Assembly: GCA_045541395.1 (NCBI GenBank)
Contig: JAZQIZ010000001.1
Location: 186,001-250,000, forward strand
DNA: 64,000 nucleotides
Origin: JAZRWQ01 sp045541395
Lineage (GTDB): Bacteria > Bacillota > Clostridia > Oscillospirales > UMGS1783
Direction: 5' to 3'
The stretch's first letter is position 1, and every line of letters starts with the position of its first letter. A model generated the notes under the pieces. That model was not told where the DNA came from. It worked only from the letters and a program-made list of their open reading frames with translations, and ran no database searches. Of the stretch, positions 43,369-51,298 are shown in pieces. Made by a program: the position numbers and the translations under genes.

Positions 43369-44616
43369 ATGAATTTTGAGTTAGGTTATAGCAAATCTAC
43401 CGTTAAATTCGAAATAGATGATAAAAACCTTGCTACTGTTATTAATCCCAATCCTGTAGACGTTCAGGTTGGCGGCAGAGCAGAAGTAAAGAGAAGCCTT
43501 GAAAATCCTATCGGTGCTGACAGACTTTCTAAAATTGTAAAGCCCGGTGAATCTATTGTTATTATAACCAGTGATATTACTCGTCCTGTTCCCAGTTATG
43601 ATGTTATTCCTCCAATTCTGGATGAGCTTCAGCTTGCAGGTGTGGACGACAAGGATATTACTGTTGTATTTGCTCTTGGTTCTCATCGTTGCCATACTGA
43701 AGAAGAAAAGATTAAGCTTGTAGGTGAAGAGGTTTATAACAGAGTTAAGTGTATAGACTGCGATCCTAAGGATTCTATCCGCGTTGGTACTTCCAGTGTT
43801 GGTACTCCTTACGATGTATTCTCTGTCGTTGCTAAGGCAGATAGAGTTATTTGTGTTGGCAATATTGAGTTCCATTATTTTGCAGGTTATTCCGGCGGCG
43901 CAAAGGCAATTATGCCCGGAGTATGCACTCGTGATGCTATTCAATCTAATCATTCTATGATGATAAGACCTGAAGCAGCTACCGGTCAGATAGAAGGTAA
44001 TCCTGTTCGTGCAGATATCGATGAGATCGGTAAGTTCCAGCGTATTGACTATATTGTTAACGTTGTTCTTGATGCTCATAAGAAGATCCTTAAGAGCTAT
44101 GCAGGTCATTATATTGATGCACACAGAGCAGGCTGTGCTTTCCTTGATACCTTATATAAGGTTGAAATTGAGGAAAAGGCAGATATCGTAATTGTATCTG
44201 TTGGCGGTTATCCTAAAGACCTTAACCTTTATCAGGCTCAGAAGGGTCTTGATAATGCTAAGTTTGCAGTTAAGGATGGCGGTGTTATAATTGTTTCCGC
44301 ATCTTGCAAAGAAGGCTTAGGTGAGCACGTATTTGAAAAATGGATGCTCGAATATTCCCCGGAGGAAAGACTTGAAAACATTCAGAAGGATTTCCAGTTA
44401 GGAGGACATAAAGCAGCGGCTATTGCCATGGTATTGGAAAAAGCTGATATTTATCTTGTAAGTGATCTTACAGATGAATTTGTTAACAGCATTTATCTGA
44501 AGCCCTATCATTCTGTTGATGAAGCAATGGAAGCTGCATACGCAAAATGCGGCAAGGACGCAAAGGTTATTGTTATGCCTTATGCCGGTTCTACCGTTCC
44601 TGTTGTAAAAAAATAA
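43369..44616 (+). CDS. LarA family nickel-dependent 2-hydroxyacid racemase
   Basis: The 415-residue protein keeps LarA active-site landmarks: SDITRPVPS (Asp and Arg), GSHRCHTEEE (His), HYFAGYSGGAKAIMPG (Lys) and IQSNHSMM (His). These residues bind the nickel-pincer nucleotide and the hydroxyacid. LarA homologues racemise lactate, malate, 2-hydroxyglutarate and other 2-hydroxyacids, so the substrate is not fixed. A GGAGGT site precedes the ATG. It is the last gene of the operon before a terminator. The cofactor-building genes larB, larC and larE are not in the window. Confidence 0.9.
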   Translation: MNFELGYSKSTVKFEIDDKNLATVINPNPVDVQVGGRAEVKRSLENPIGADRLSKIVKPGESIVIITSDITRPVPSYDVIPPILDELQLAGVDDKDITVVFALGSHRCHTEEEKIKLVGEEVYNRVKCIDCDPKDSIRVGTSSVGTPYDVFSVVAKADRVICVGNIEFHYFAGYSGGAKAIMPGVCTRDAIQSNHSMMIRPEAATGQIEGNPVRADIDEIGKFQRIDYIVNVVLDAHKKILKSYAGHYIDAHRAGCAFLDTLYKVEIEEKADIVIVSVGGYPKDLNLYQAQKGLDNAKFAVKDGGVIIVSASCKEGLGEHVFEKWMLEYSPEERLENIQKDFQLGGHKAAAIAMVLEKADIYLVSDLTDEFVNSIYLKPYHSVDEAMEAAYAKCGKDAKVIVMPYAGSTVPVVKK

Positions 44617-44623
44617 AAAATAT

Positions 44624-44660
44624 ACGGCATTGCATTATTGCAATGCCGTTATTTTATTTT
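44624..44660. terminator. Bidirectional terminator closing the acyl-CoA operon
   Basis: An 11-bp perfect stem (44624-44634 with 44639-44649), a 4-base loop and T-rich flank. The opposing permease gene ends inside it. Confidence 0.9.
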
Positions 44661-45722
44661 AAAATATCCACTCCTATAAAGTTTAGATAAAAGCATTATG
44701 AGTGTTGGAAAAATTAATACTCCGTAAAATCCTAATACTTTTCCGCCTATATAAACTGATATCAGAATCAATAGGGGATGGGTATTTGTTTTTTTACCTA
44801 TGATTTTCGGCTCAATAATGTTTCTGACTATTGTTATAATTACACAAAGAACCAACAGTCCAATGCCGTTCTTGTAATTTTTACTTATAAGCTCAATTAG
44901 TGCCCATGGAACTAATACTGTACCTGAACCTACAATTGGTAATATATCAAATAATGCAATTAATATAGCAATAGTGAATGCGTAATCAACATTTATTATT
45001 AATAAGCCGATAAACAATTCAATAGCTGTAATTAATATAATTAAAAGATAAGCCTTAATTATCTTTGCAATAGTACCGAACGCAAATTGCTTTATAAAAG
45101 AAAATTTTGCATAATACGTATTCTTTAATAATTTTTTTAGCCTTAAATTTATGCCTTCATAATCAATTGCCAAAAAAATTGATGATAATACACTAACAAG
45201 TATAAAAATAATAGCAGAGGGCATTTTTGAAAGTATTTGAGTTATTGTTTCAAGTAAGTCCCCAAAAAGTTTACTTATAAAACTATAAAGGGTATTATAT
45301 ATCCCTTTGTTTGAGTTTTCCATTCCAATAATATTTAATTGCGGAAATTTACTGTAAATATTATTGATAAAATTGCGAACACTGTTATTGGCAATCGAAA
45401 TAGCCTGAGAAATGCTGTTCATATCATTCAGAATAGCACTTAATTGCTTGAAAATAATAAAAACAATTACAAATACAGCAATAACTATTATGAGCCATAC
45501 CCCAATTACTGATATTACGGAAACGGCTTTTTTGTTTATATTATATTTACGTGTAATTTTATTAATTACCGGTTGTACTATAGTTGCTATAGTATATGCA
45601 ATTAAAAACGGTAAAAAATATTTTAAACCATATTTAACTACTAAGAATGTAGCAAATGCAATACATGCATAAAAAACAAAATCAACTATAATTTTAAACT
45701 TATTTGCAGTATTATGATTCAT
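44649..45722 (-). CDS. AI-2E family permease, YtvI-like
   Basis: A polytopic protein, 357 residues from ATG 45722, with about eight helices in the AI-2E/UPF0118 arrangement. Two N-terminal helices, a soluble amphipathic domain (about 95-190) and a helix-rich end with ALFDILPIVGSG and EPKIIGKKTNTHPLLILISVYIGG are visible. Sporulation protein YtvI belongs to this group and fits the lineage, but a general transporter role is equally possible. ATG 45722 is chosen because GGAG lies seven bases upstream; the longer frame to 45836 lacks a site and overlaps the divergent gene. Confidence 0.82.
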   Translation of the reverse strand: MNHNTANKFKIIVDFVFYACIAFATFLVVKYGLKYFLPFLIAYTIATIVQPVINKITRKYNINKKAVSVISVIGVWLIIVIAVFVIVFIIFKQLSAILNDMNSISQAISIANNSVRNFINNIYSKFPQLNIIGMENSNKGIYNTLYSFISKLFGDLLETITQILSKMPSAIIFILVSVLSSIFLAIDYEGINLRLKKLLKNTYYAKFSFIKQFAFGTIAKIIKAYLLIILITAIELFIGLLIINVDYAFTIAILIALFDILPIVGSGTVLVPWALIELISKNYKNGIGLLVLCVIITIVRNIIEPKIIGKKTNTHPLLILISVYIGGKVLGFYGVLIFPTLIMLLSKLYRSGYFKIK

Positions 45723-45744
45723 AAATATACTCCGGGACGTAATT

Positions 45745-46089
45745 ATGAAAAAATTTTTAATAGGTGTACTTACAGGATTTATTAACGGACTAATGGGCGG
45801 CGGCGCAGGGCTTGTCTGCGTACCACTCTTAAGCAAAATATATAATGATACAAAAATGGTTCATGCATATACTGTTGCCACTGTATTATCTGCCACTATT
45901 GTTAGCGCAATTGTGTATTGGTTAAAAGGGAATCTTCAATTAACTGACGCCAAGAATTTTATTATTGGCGGAGCATTGGCAGCACCGATAGGAGTATTAT
46001 TGCTCAAAAAAATAAACTCAAAATTTTTAAAAAAGGTGTTCGCAATTTTTTTAATTTACAGTGCTATAAGGATGATGATAAATGCTTGA
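45745..46089 (+). CDS. TauE/SafE (TSUP) family half-transporter, N-terminal half
   Basis: A 114-residue protein with about four helices. It starts GVLTGFINGLMGGGAGLVCVPLL, with the Gly-rich motif typical of the first repeat of TauE/SafE anion exporters. Full-length family members have about 250 residues and two such repeats; this gene holds one, and the next, overlapping by eight bases, holds the other. The pair probably assembles as a heterodimer. The start is only 22 bases from the divergent permease start. Sulfite or sulfonate-related anions are typical substrates, not proven here. Confidence 0.82.
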   Translation: MKKFLIGVLTGFINGLMGGGAGLVCVPLLSKIYNDTKMVHAYTVATVLSATIVSAIVYWLKGNLQLTDAKNFIIGGALAAPIGVLLLKKINSKFLKKVFAIFLIYSAIRMMINA

Positions 46090-46426
46090 TACTATTGCTG
46101 CTTTTATTGCCGGTATTTTAAGCAGTATGGGTTTAGGCGGAGGAACTATCCTGCTATTATACTTGACAATATTTCAAAATATAAATCAAACAGATGCCTC
46201 AGGTATTAATCTAATTTACTATATTCCTTGCGCCTTGATTGCCACTGTTTTATATTTAAAAAACAAAATAATAGCCGGAAAAGATATTGTAACTATCTCT
46301 TCCGGCGCTTTAATCGGAGCCGCATCAGGCGCATTAACCGTTGGACTGATCTCACCAAATATTCTTAGGATCATATTTTCAATATATATATTGATAACAG
46401 GAATATATCAATTATTCAAAGGATAA
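46082..46426 (+). CDS. TauE/SafE (TSUP) family half-transporter, C-terminal half
   Basis: A 114-residue protein with about four helices and the second Gly-rich repeat motif (FIAGILSSMGLGGGTILLLYL). It has the same length as its partner and overlaps it by eight bases, so translation is coupled. The frames are in different phase, and both have start codons and no lost residues, so this is a stable split rather than a recent frameshift. It overlaps the convergent ruvX by 15 bases. Confidence 0.82.
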   Translation: MLDTIAAFIAGILSSMGLGGGTILLLYLTIFQNINQTDASGINLIYYIPCALIATVLYLKNKIIAGKDIVTISSGALIGAASGALTVGLISPNILRIIFSIYILITGIYQLFKG

Positions 46427-46834
46427 TTTATTCTTATCGTAATAAGACTGTAAAATCATTGTTGCGGCAACTGCGTCAACACTGTCTTTGCGTTTTTTTC
46501 CTCTTGTGTCAGTCAGGTTCATAACAGTATGCGCATAAGAGCTTGTAAGCCTTTCATCACAGTATTCAACAGGTATATCTGTAAGTTCATTGATTAAGCT
46601 ACCTAAAAGTTTAACCTTATCTGCTCTGGGGCCATGAGATCCATCCATATTAAGCGGAAGTCCAAGGATAATTTTCTGCGCACCTTCATTATTGGCGGTA
46701 TTAACTACCTCTTGAGCAACAACGTTTATATTTTTAATTTTCAGAGTGGGCAGGGGAGTTGCAATAGGCATTAAAGTATTAAGTCTTGCCAATCCTGTCC
46801 TGCTGTCACCAAAGTCAACACCAAGTATAATCAT
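46412..46834 (-). CDS. ruvX: YqgF/RuvX family putative pre-16S rRNA nuclease (Holliday junction resolvase-like)
   Basis: An RNase H-like fold of 140 residues. The first catalytic Asp is in ILGVDFGDSRTG, then GLPLNMDGSHGPRA, DERLTSSYA and a late DSVDAVAATMIL with the final Asp. YqgF acts in 16S rRNA 5'-end maturation and was also proposed as a resolvase. ATG 46834 is preferred: GGTGA lies five bases upstream, while the GTG at 46846 overlaps it. Its end overlaps the convergent half-transporter. Confidence 0.93.
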   Translation of the reverse strand: MIILGVDFGDSRTGLARLNTLMPIATPLPTLKIKNINVVAQEVVNTANNEGAQKIILGLPLNMDGSHGPRADKVKLLGSLINELTDIPVEYCDERLTSSYAHTVMNLTDTRGKKRKDSVDAVAATMILQSYYDKNKLSFE

Positions 46835-46898
46835 TTCAATCACCAAGTATATTATAATTATTTAATCGTTTTATTTCAACTTAATTTTTTATTTTTAT

Positions 46899-46927
46899 TT
46901 GCCATTTTTTTATTTGTTTGATATAAT
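46899..46927 (+). promoter_or_regulatory. SigA promoter of the DUF951-prfA operon
   Basis: -35 TTGCCA (46899-46904), a 17-base spacer and -10 TATAAT (46922-46927). Confidence 0.75.
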
Positions 46928-46948
46928 AATTTAGATGAGGTGATATTT

Positions 46949-47134
46949 ATGGATATCAAGGTAGGAGACAGAGTTCTTCTTAAAAAAAACCATCCCTGCG
47001 GCAATGCTGTTTTTGAAGTAAATAGGGTTGGTCTTGACTTTAAACTTAAATGTGTACAGTGTCAACGGGAATTAATGATACCCCGTGTAAAAATATTAAA
47101 ATCTATTAAAAAGGTAATTAGTGAGGAAGAATAA
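46949..47134 (+). CDS. DUF951 family small protein
   Basis: A 61-residue protein beginning MDIKVGDRVLLKKNHPCG. It has the family's HPCG, GLDFKLKCVQC and MIPR landmarks, and two later cysteines in a CxxC. DUF951 proteins are nearly universal in Firmicutes, of unknown function, and may bind nucleic acid. ATG 46949 lies five bases after GAGGTGA; GTG 46940 is inside that site. One base overlap with prfA. Confidence 0.88.
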   Translation: MDIKVGDRVLLKKNHPCGNAVFEVNRVGLDFKLKCVQCQRELMIPRVKILKSIKKVISEEE

Positions 47135-48195
47135 TGCTTAATAAGTTACAGGATATTAAAGAAAAATATCAATTTATCAGTGATCAGTTAATGTTACCCG
47201 AGGTTATTAACGATCAGGATCTTTATAAAAAACTTATGAAGGAATATAAGGATCTGACTCCTATTGTGGAAAAATATAATGAGTTTCTGGTTTCGCAATC
47301 TTCATTTAATGAAGCTGCCGAGCTATTAGGTACTCAGCTCGATTCTGATACAAAAGAATGGGTTGAAGAAGAATACTATTCCGAAAAAGAAAAAATGGCC
47401 GCATTGGAAGAAGAGTTGAAAATACTCCTTCTTCCCAAAGACGCTGATGACGATAAAAGCGCAATTATTGAAATTCGTGCCGGTGTTGGCGGTGAAGAGT
47501 CTACTTTGTTTGCAAATTCATTGTTCAGAATGTATTCTATGTACGCTGAAACTCATAATTATAAAATTGAAATACTTTCCGCTAATGAAACAGAACTTGG
47601 CGGTTATAAAGAACTTACTTTCCTTGTGGAAGGTGACGGTGTATACAGTCGCCTCAAATTTGAAAGTGGAACTCATAGAGTTCAGCGAGTTCCCGAAACC
47701 GAATCACAGGGCAGAATCCATACCTCTGCGGTTACCGTAGCTGTTTTGCCTGAAGCGGAGGACGTTGAGGTTGAAATCAATCCCAATGATATTCAGATAG
47801 ATACTTTCCGTTCCAGTGGCGCCGGAGGGCAGCACGTTAATAAAACCTCTTCCGCAATTCGTGTAACACATTTTCCAACAGGTCTTGTAGTTGAGTGCCA
47901 GGACGAACGCAGTCAGTTTAAAAACAAGGATAAGGCAATGAAGATCCTTCGTTCAAGACTTTATGATATGTACAAAAAAGAGCAGGACGATAAAATTTCT
48001 GCAGACAGAAAAGGTCAGGTTGGTAGCGGCGACAGAAGTGAGCGTATAAGAACCTACAATTATCCTCAGGGGCGTGTTACGGATCACAGGATCAATCTTA
48101 CACTTTATAAGCTTGAAGCCTTTTTAAACGGTGATCTTGATGAAATTCTCAATGCTCTTATTGCCAATGCTCAGGCAGAAAAATTAAAGGCTTAA
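47134..48195 (+). CDS. prfA: Peptide chain release factor 1
   Basis: RF1 recognises UAA and UAG. The GGQ motif is in RSSGAGGQHVNKTSSAI, the stop-codon tripeptide region is VPETESQGRIHTS, and the length is 353 residues. Domain order is intact. The start codon overlaps the DUF951 stop. The modifying methyltransferase gene prmC, usually next to prfA, is not here; tsaC follows instead. Confidence 0.97.
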   Translation: MLNKLQDIKEKYQFISDQLMLPEVINDQDLYKKLMKEYKDLTPIVEKYNEFLVSQSSFNEAAELLGTQLDSDTKEWVEEEYYSEKEKMAALEEELKILLLPKDADDDKSAIIEIRAGVGGEESTLFANSLFRMYSMYAETHNYKIEILSANETELGGYKELTFLVEGDGVYSRLKFESGTHRVQRVPETESQGRIHTSAVTVAVLPEAEDVEVEINPNDIQIDTFRSSGAGGQHVNKTSSAIRVTHFPTGLVVECQDERSQFKNKDKAMKILRSRLYDMYKKEQDDKISADRKGQVGSGDRSERIRTYNYPQGRVTDHRINLTLYKLEAFLNGDLDEILNALIANAQAEKLKA

Positions 48196-48196
48196 A

Positions 48197-49225
48197 ATGA
48201 AAACTATTATTTTAGAACCAACAGAAGAAAACTTAATAAGAGTAGGTAAGTCTCTATTTGAAGGTGAATTGGCGGCTATTCCAACTGAAACGGTTTATGG
48301 ACTTGCGGCCAATGCTTTAAATGAGAGTGCCGTTAGAAGCATATTTGATGCAAAGGGCAGACCGCAGGATAATCCTTTGATAATACATATTGCAGCCAAA
48401 GAAGACGCGCTAAAATTCGTTACCGAAATACCTTATAATGCCCAACTTCTTATGGATGAATTCTGGCCCGGCCCGTTAACAATTATTCTTAACGCAAAAA
48501 GTATTATACCTAAGTGTGTTACTGCCGGCCTCAATACTGTTGCAGTAAGATGTCCCGATAATGAAATTGCAAGAAAGCTCATAAAGTATGCAGGTGTTCC
48601 TCTTGCTGCCCCTTCCGCCAATACGTCAGGTAAACCTAGCCCAACTAGTGCTGAACACGTATATCACGATATGAATGGTAAAATTCCTTATATAATTAAT
48701 GGAGGAATTTGCGATATTGGTGTTGAAAGTACAGTAATTACCTTGGCAAATGAAAAACCAATGTTACTAAGACCGGGTCAAATAAGCAGGGAAGAAATTG
48801 AAGAAATTATAGGTCCTATTGATGTATCCGATGCTGTGTATAAAAAAATGGATGATAGCTATAAAGCTCAGTCTCCGGGTATGAAATACAGGCATTATGC
48901 GCCAAATGCCATTATAACTGTAATTGAGTCTGATGAAGTTAGTTTCAGAAAATATGTAAATGAAAAAGCTACAGATAAAGACGGTATTCTTTGTTTTGAA
49001 GGTGAAGAAAAGTATTTTGATAAAGGAACGATAATAACCCTTGGAAATAAAAATGATCCTTCTTCACTTTCACATAATCTCTTTGATTCATTAAGAGCTT
49101 TTGACGAAAAAAACGTAGAAAATATTTATGCCCATTCATTTACTAATACAGGTAAATATCTTGGCGTATATAACAGGTTAATGAAGGCGTCAGGATATAA
49201 TATTATTAAGTTAGGTGATAATTAA
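48197..49225 (+). CDS. tsaC: L-threonylcarbamoyladenylate synthase (Sua5/TsaC)
   Basis: A 342-residue Sua5-type protein. The YrdC domain has IPTETVYGLAANA, KGRPQDNPLIIHI and the phosphate-binding APSANTSGKPSPT, and continues with SPGMKYRHYAP, a C-terminal Sua5 domain. It makes threonylcarbamoyl-AMP from threonine, bicarbonate and ATP for the t6A37 modification that TcdA (at 11.5 kb) later cyclises. Gene starts two bases after prfA; cotranscribed with coaE. Confidence 0.95.
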   Translation: MKTIILEPTEENLIRVGKSLFEGELAAIPTETVYGLAANALNESAVRSIFDAKGRPQDNPLIIHIAAKEDALKFVTEIPYNAQLLMDEFWPGPLTIILNAKSIIPKCVTAGLNTVAVRCPDNEIARKLIKYAGVPLAAPSANTSGKPSPTSAEHVYHDMNGKIPYIINGGICDIGVESTVITLANEKPMLLRPGQISREEIEEIIGPIDVSDAVYKKMDDSYKAQSPGMKYRHYAPNAIITVIESDEVSFRKYVNEKATDKDGILCFEGEEKYFDKGTIITLGNKNDPSSLSHNLFDSLRAFDEKNVENIYAHSFTNTGKYLGVYNRLMKASGYNIIKLGDN

Positions 49226-49839
49226 TGACCGTAATAGGAATAACCGGTGGTTCCGGGTGCGGCAAAAGTATTGTTTCTAAATACTTATCACAAAAAGGGT
49301 TATACCATATGGACTGCGATCTTATTGCCAGAAAGGTTGTTGAACCCGGCAGTGATTGCCTGAAAGAGCTTGTTATAAATTTCGGCAATGGTATTTTACA
49401 TGAAACAGGGGAGCTTGATCGCAGAAAGCTTGCTTCAATCGCTTTTTCAACCGAGAAGAATACTAAACTTTTAAACGAAGTTACCTTAAAACACATTGTT
49501 TCTTATATTAAAAACGAGCTTATTACATTGGAGAAACAAGGAAAAAAAGCAGTATTAATGGATGGAGCAACTCTTATTGAAAGCGGATTGAATAAAATTT
49601 GCAATTATAATTTAGTTGTAATAGCACCAAAGAAAAACAGAATAGAACACATTATTTCAAGAGATAATATTTCTTTGGAAGAGGCAACAAAAAGAATTAA
49701 TGCCCAAAAATCAGATGATTTTTATTTAAATATTGCTGATTTTTCAATAAATAATAATTCAACTATAGAATCACTTTATGAAAAAACAGAAGAGGTTTAC
49801 CGCAAAATCAGTAAACTTGAAGGTTGGGAAATTTTATAG
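49225..49839 (+). CDS. coaE: Dephospho-CoA kinase
   Basis: CoaE phosphorylates dephospho-CoA in the last step of CoA biosynthesis. The P-loop GITGGSGCGKSIVS is at residues 5-18, followed by MDCDLIARKVVEPGS. The lid region has RDNISLEEATKRINAQKSDD. It is 204 residues long. Its start overlaps the tsaC stop (TAATG). It supplies CoA used by the acyl-CoA operon, but linkage is only chromosomal. Confidence 0.95.
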   Translation: MTVIGITGGSGCGKSIVSKYLSQKGLYHMDCDLIARKVVEPGSDCLKELVINFGNGILHETGELDRRKLASIAFSTEKNTKLLNEVTLKHIVSYIKNELITLEKQGKKAVLMDGATLIESGLNKICNYNLVVIAPKKNRIEHIISRDNISLEEATKRINAQKSDDFYLNIADFSINNNSTIESLYEKTEEVYRKISKLEGWEIL

Positions 49840-49851
49840 AAAAGGGGAAAT

Positions 49852-51261
49852 ATGAAAATGAGCGAATTAAAAGCAGATCAGTTAAAGGATAAGCTGTTTT
49901 TTTCCTTTAACAATGGTTACGATGTTACCGAAGATGCTGAAAACAAGAAGGTTTATTCTTACGCAGAAGATTACAAAACATTCCTGGATAATAGTAGAAC
50001 AGAAAGAGAATGTACGTCTTATTCTGTAAAATTACTTGAGAACTCCGGTTTTAAAGCCTTTGATTATAACATAAAATACGTTCCCGGTGATAAGATTTAT
50101 TACAATAACCGTAATAAATCTGTTATTGCTGCAATTATAGGTAAAAACAGTCTTAATGAAGGTGTTAATATTGCCGCGGCACATATTGATTCACCAAGGC
50201 TTGATTTAAAACCTATGCCCATTTATGAAGATAATGAGCTTTGCTTATTTAAAACTCATTATTACGGCGGGATTAAAAAATATCAGTGGACAGCAATACC
50301 TCTGGCCCTCTGCGGTGTTATTATAAAAACTGACGGTTCCGTATTAGATATTAATATTGGTATGGATGATAATGACCCTGTATTTTGTATTACAGATCTT
50401 TTACCGCATCTTGCAAAGACACAAATGACAAAGACTTTAAGCGAAGCCATTGAGGGCGAGAATCTGAATGTTCTTATTGGTAGCCGTCCTTTTAATAATG
50501 ATAAGATTTCCGAAAGAGTTAAACTTAATATCCTTTCAATTCTGTTTGATAAATACGGTATTACAGAGGCTGATTTTAACACAGCCGAACTTTCTATCGT
50601 TCCCGCATTCAAAGCTAAGGACCTGGGGTTTGACCGTTCTATGATAGGTGCCTACGGCCATGACGATAAGGTTTGTGCTTATCCTTGCATTTCTTCTATA
50701 ATTGATTTTAATGGTATTCCCGAAAAAACAGCTATATGCTGTTTGACTGACAGAGAAGAGATCGGTTCAACAGGTAATACCGGCCTTGAATCTAATTATC
50801 TTAAAAATTTTATAGAAGAGCTGTGTGTTAATGAAGGGGCTAATATCCGCAAATGTTTAAGAAACTCAAATTGTCTTTCTGCTGATGTAAATGCGGCCTT
50901 TGATCCAACTTATCCTTCTGTTTATGAAAAAAATAACTGTGCTATGATAAATAGAGGAACAGTTATCAGTAAATATACAGGTTCCGGCGGCAAGGTTAAT
51001 ACAAACGACGCATCTGCGGAATTTATGGCAAAAATAATTAAAATTATGAACGATAACAATGTAATCTGGCAGACGGGTGAGCTTGGTAAGGTAGATGCAG
51101 GAGGCGGCGGTACCGTAGCAAAATATGTTTCTCATTATGATATTAATGTTGTTGACCTTGGCGTTGCTGTTTTATCTATGCATGCTCCCTTTGAGGTTAT
51201 CAGCAAAATGGATCTTTATATGACCTATAAAGCTATTCTTTCATTCTTTAAAGATGCGTAA
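49852..51261 (+). CDS. M18 family metallo-aminopeptidase
   Basis: The protein is 469 residues. Zinc ligands of the M18 family are visible: His in AAHIDSPRLDLKP, Glu pair in DREEIGSTG, the catalytic AYGHDDKVCAY segment, and His near VLSMHAPFEV. M18 enzymes remove acidic or neutral N-terminal residues from peptides as tetrahedral dodecamers in the cytoplasm. Last gene of the prfA-tsaC-coaE operon, followed by a shared terminator. Confidence 0.93.
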   Translation: MKMSELKADQLKDKLFFSFNNGYDVTEDAENKKVYSYAEDYKTFLDNSRTERECTSYSVKLLENSGFKAFDYNIKYVPGDKIYYNNRNKSVIAAIIGKNSLNEGVNIAAAHIDSPRLDLKPMPIYEDNELCLFKTHYYGGIKKYQWTAIPLALCGVIIKTDGSVLDINIGMDDNDPVFCITDLLPHLAKTQMTKTLSEAIEGENLNVLIGSRPFNNDKISERVKLNILSILFDKYGITEADFNTAELSIVPAFKAKDLGFDRSMIGAYGHDDKVCAYPCISSIIDFNGIPEKTAICCLTDREEIGSTGNTGLESNYLKNFIEELCVNEGANIRKCLRNSNCLSADVNAAFDPTYPSVYEKNNCAMINRGTVISKYTGSGGKVNTNDASAEFMAKIIKIMNDNNVIWQTGELGKVDAGGGGTVAKYVSHYDINVVDLGVAVLSMHAPFEVISKMDLYMTYKAILSFFKDA

Positions 51262-51264
51262 AAA

Positions 51265-51298
51265 ATAAAGGGCTAAAATTAGCCCTTTATTTTTATTT
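51265..51298. terminator. Bidirectional terminator between M18 peptidase and prmA
   Basis: A 12-bp stem (51265-51276 with 51279-51290), 2-base loop (longer in practice) and T-rich tail. The prmA stop lies inside it. Confidence 0.88.

Noticed and set aside
33717..44616. Horizontally transferred island
   Set aside because: No transposase, integrase, tRNA or att repeat flanks it, and its codon bias agrees with the native gap gene rather than with foreign DNA.
46082..46426. Half-transporters as a pseudogene with frameshift
   Set aside because: Both frames are of equal size with own starts and family-complete repeats, and this two-gene layout is consistent with half-size TSUP proteins.
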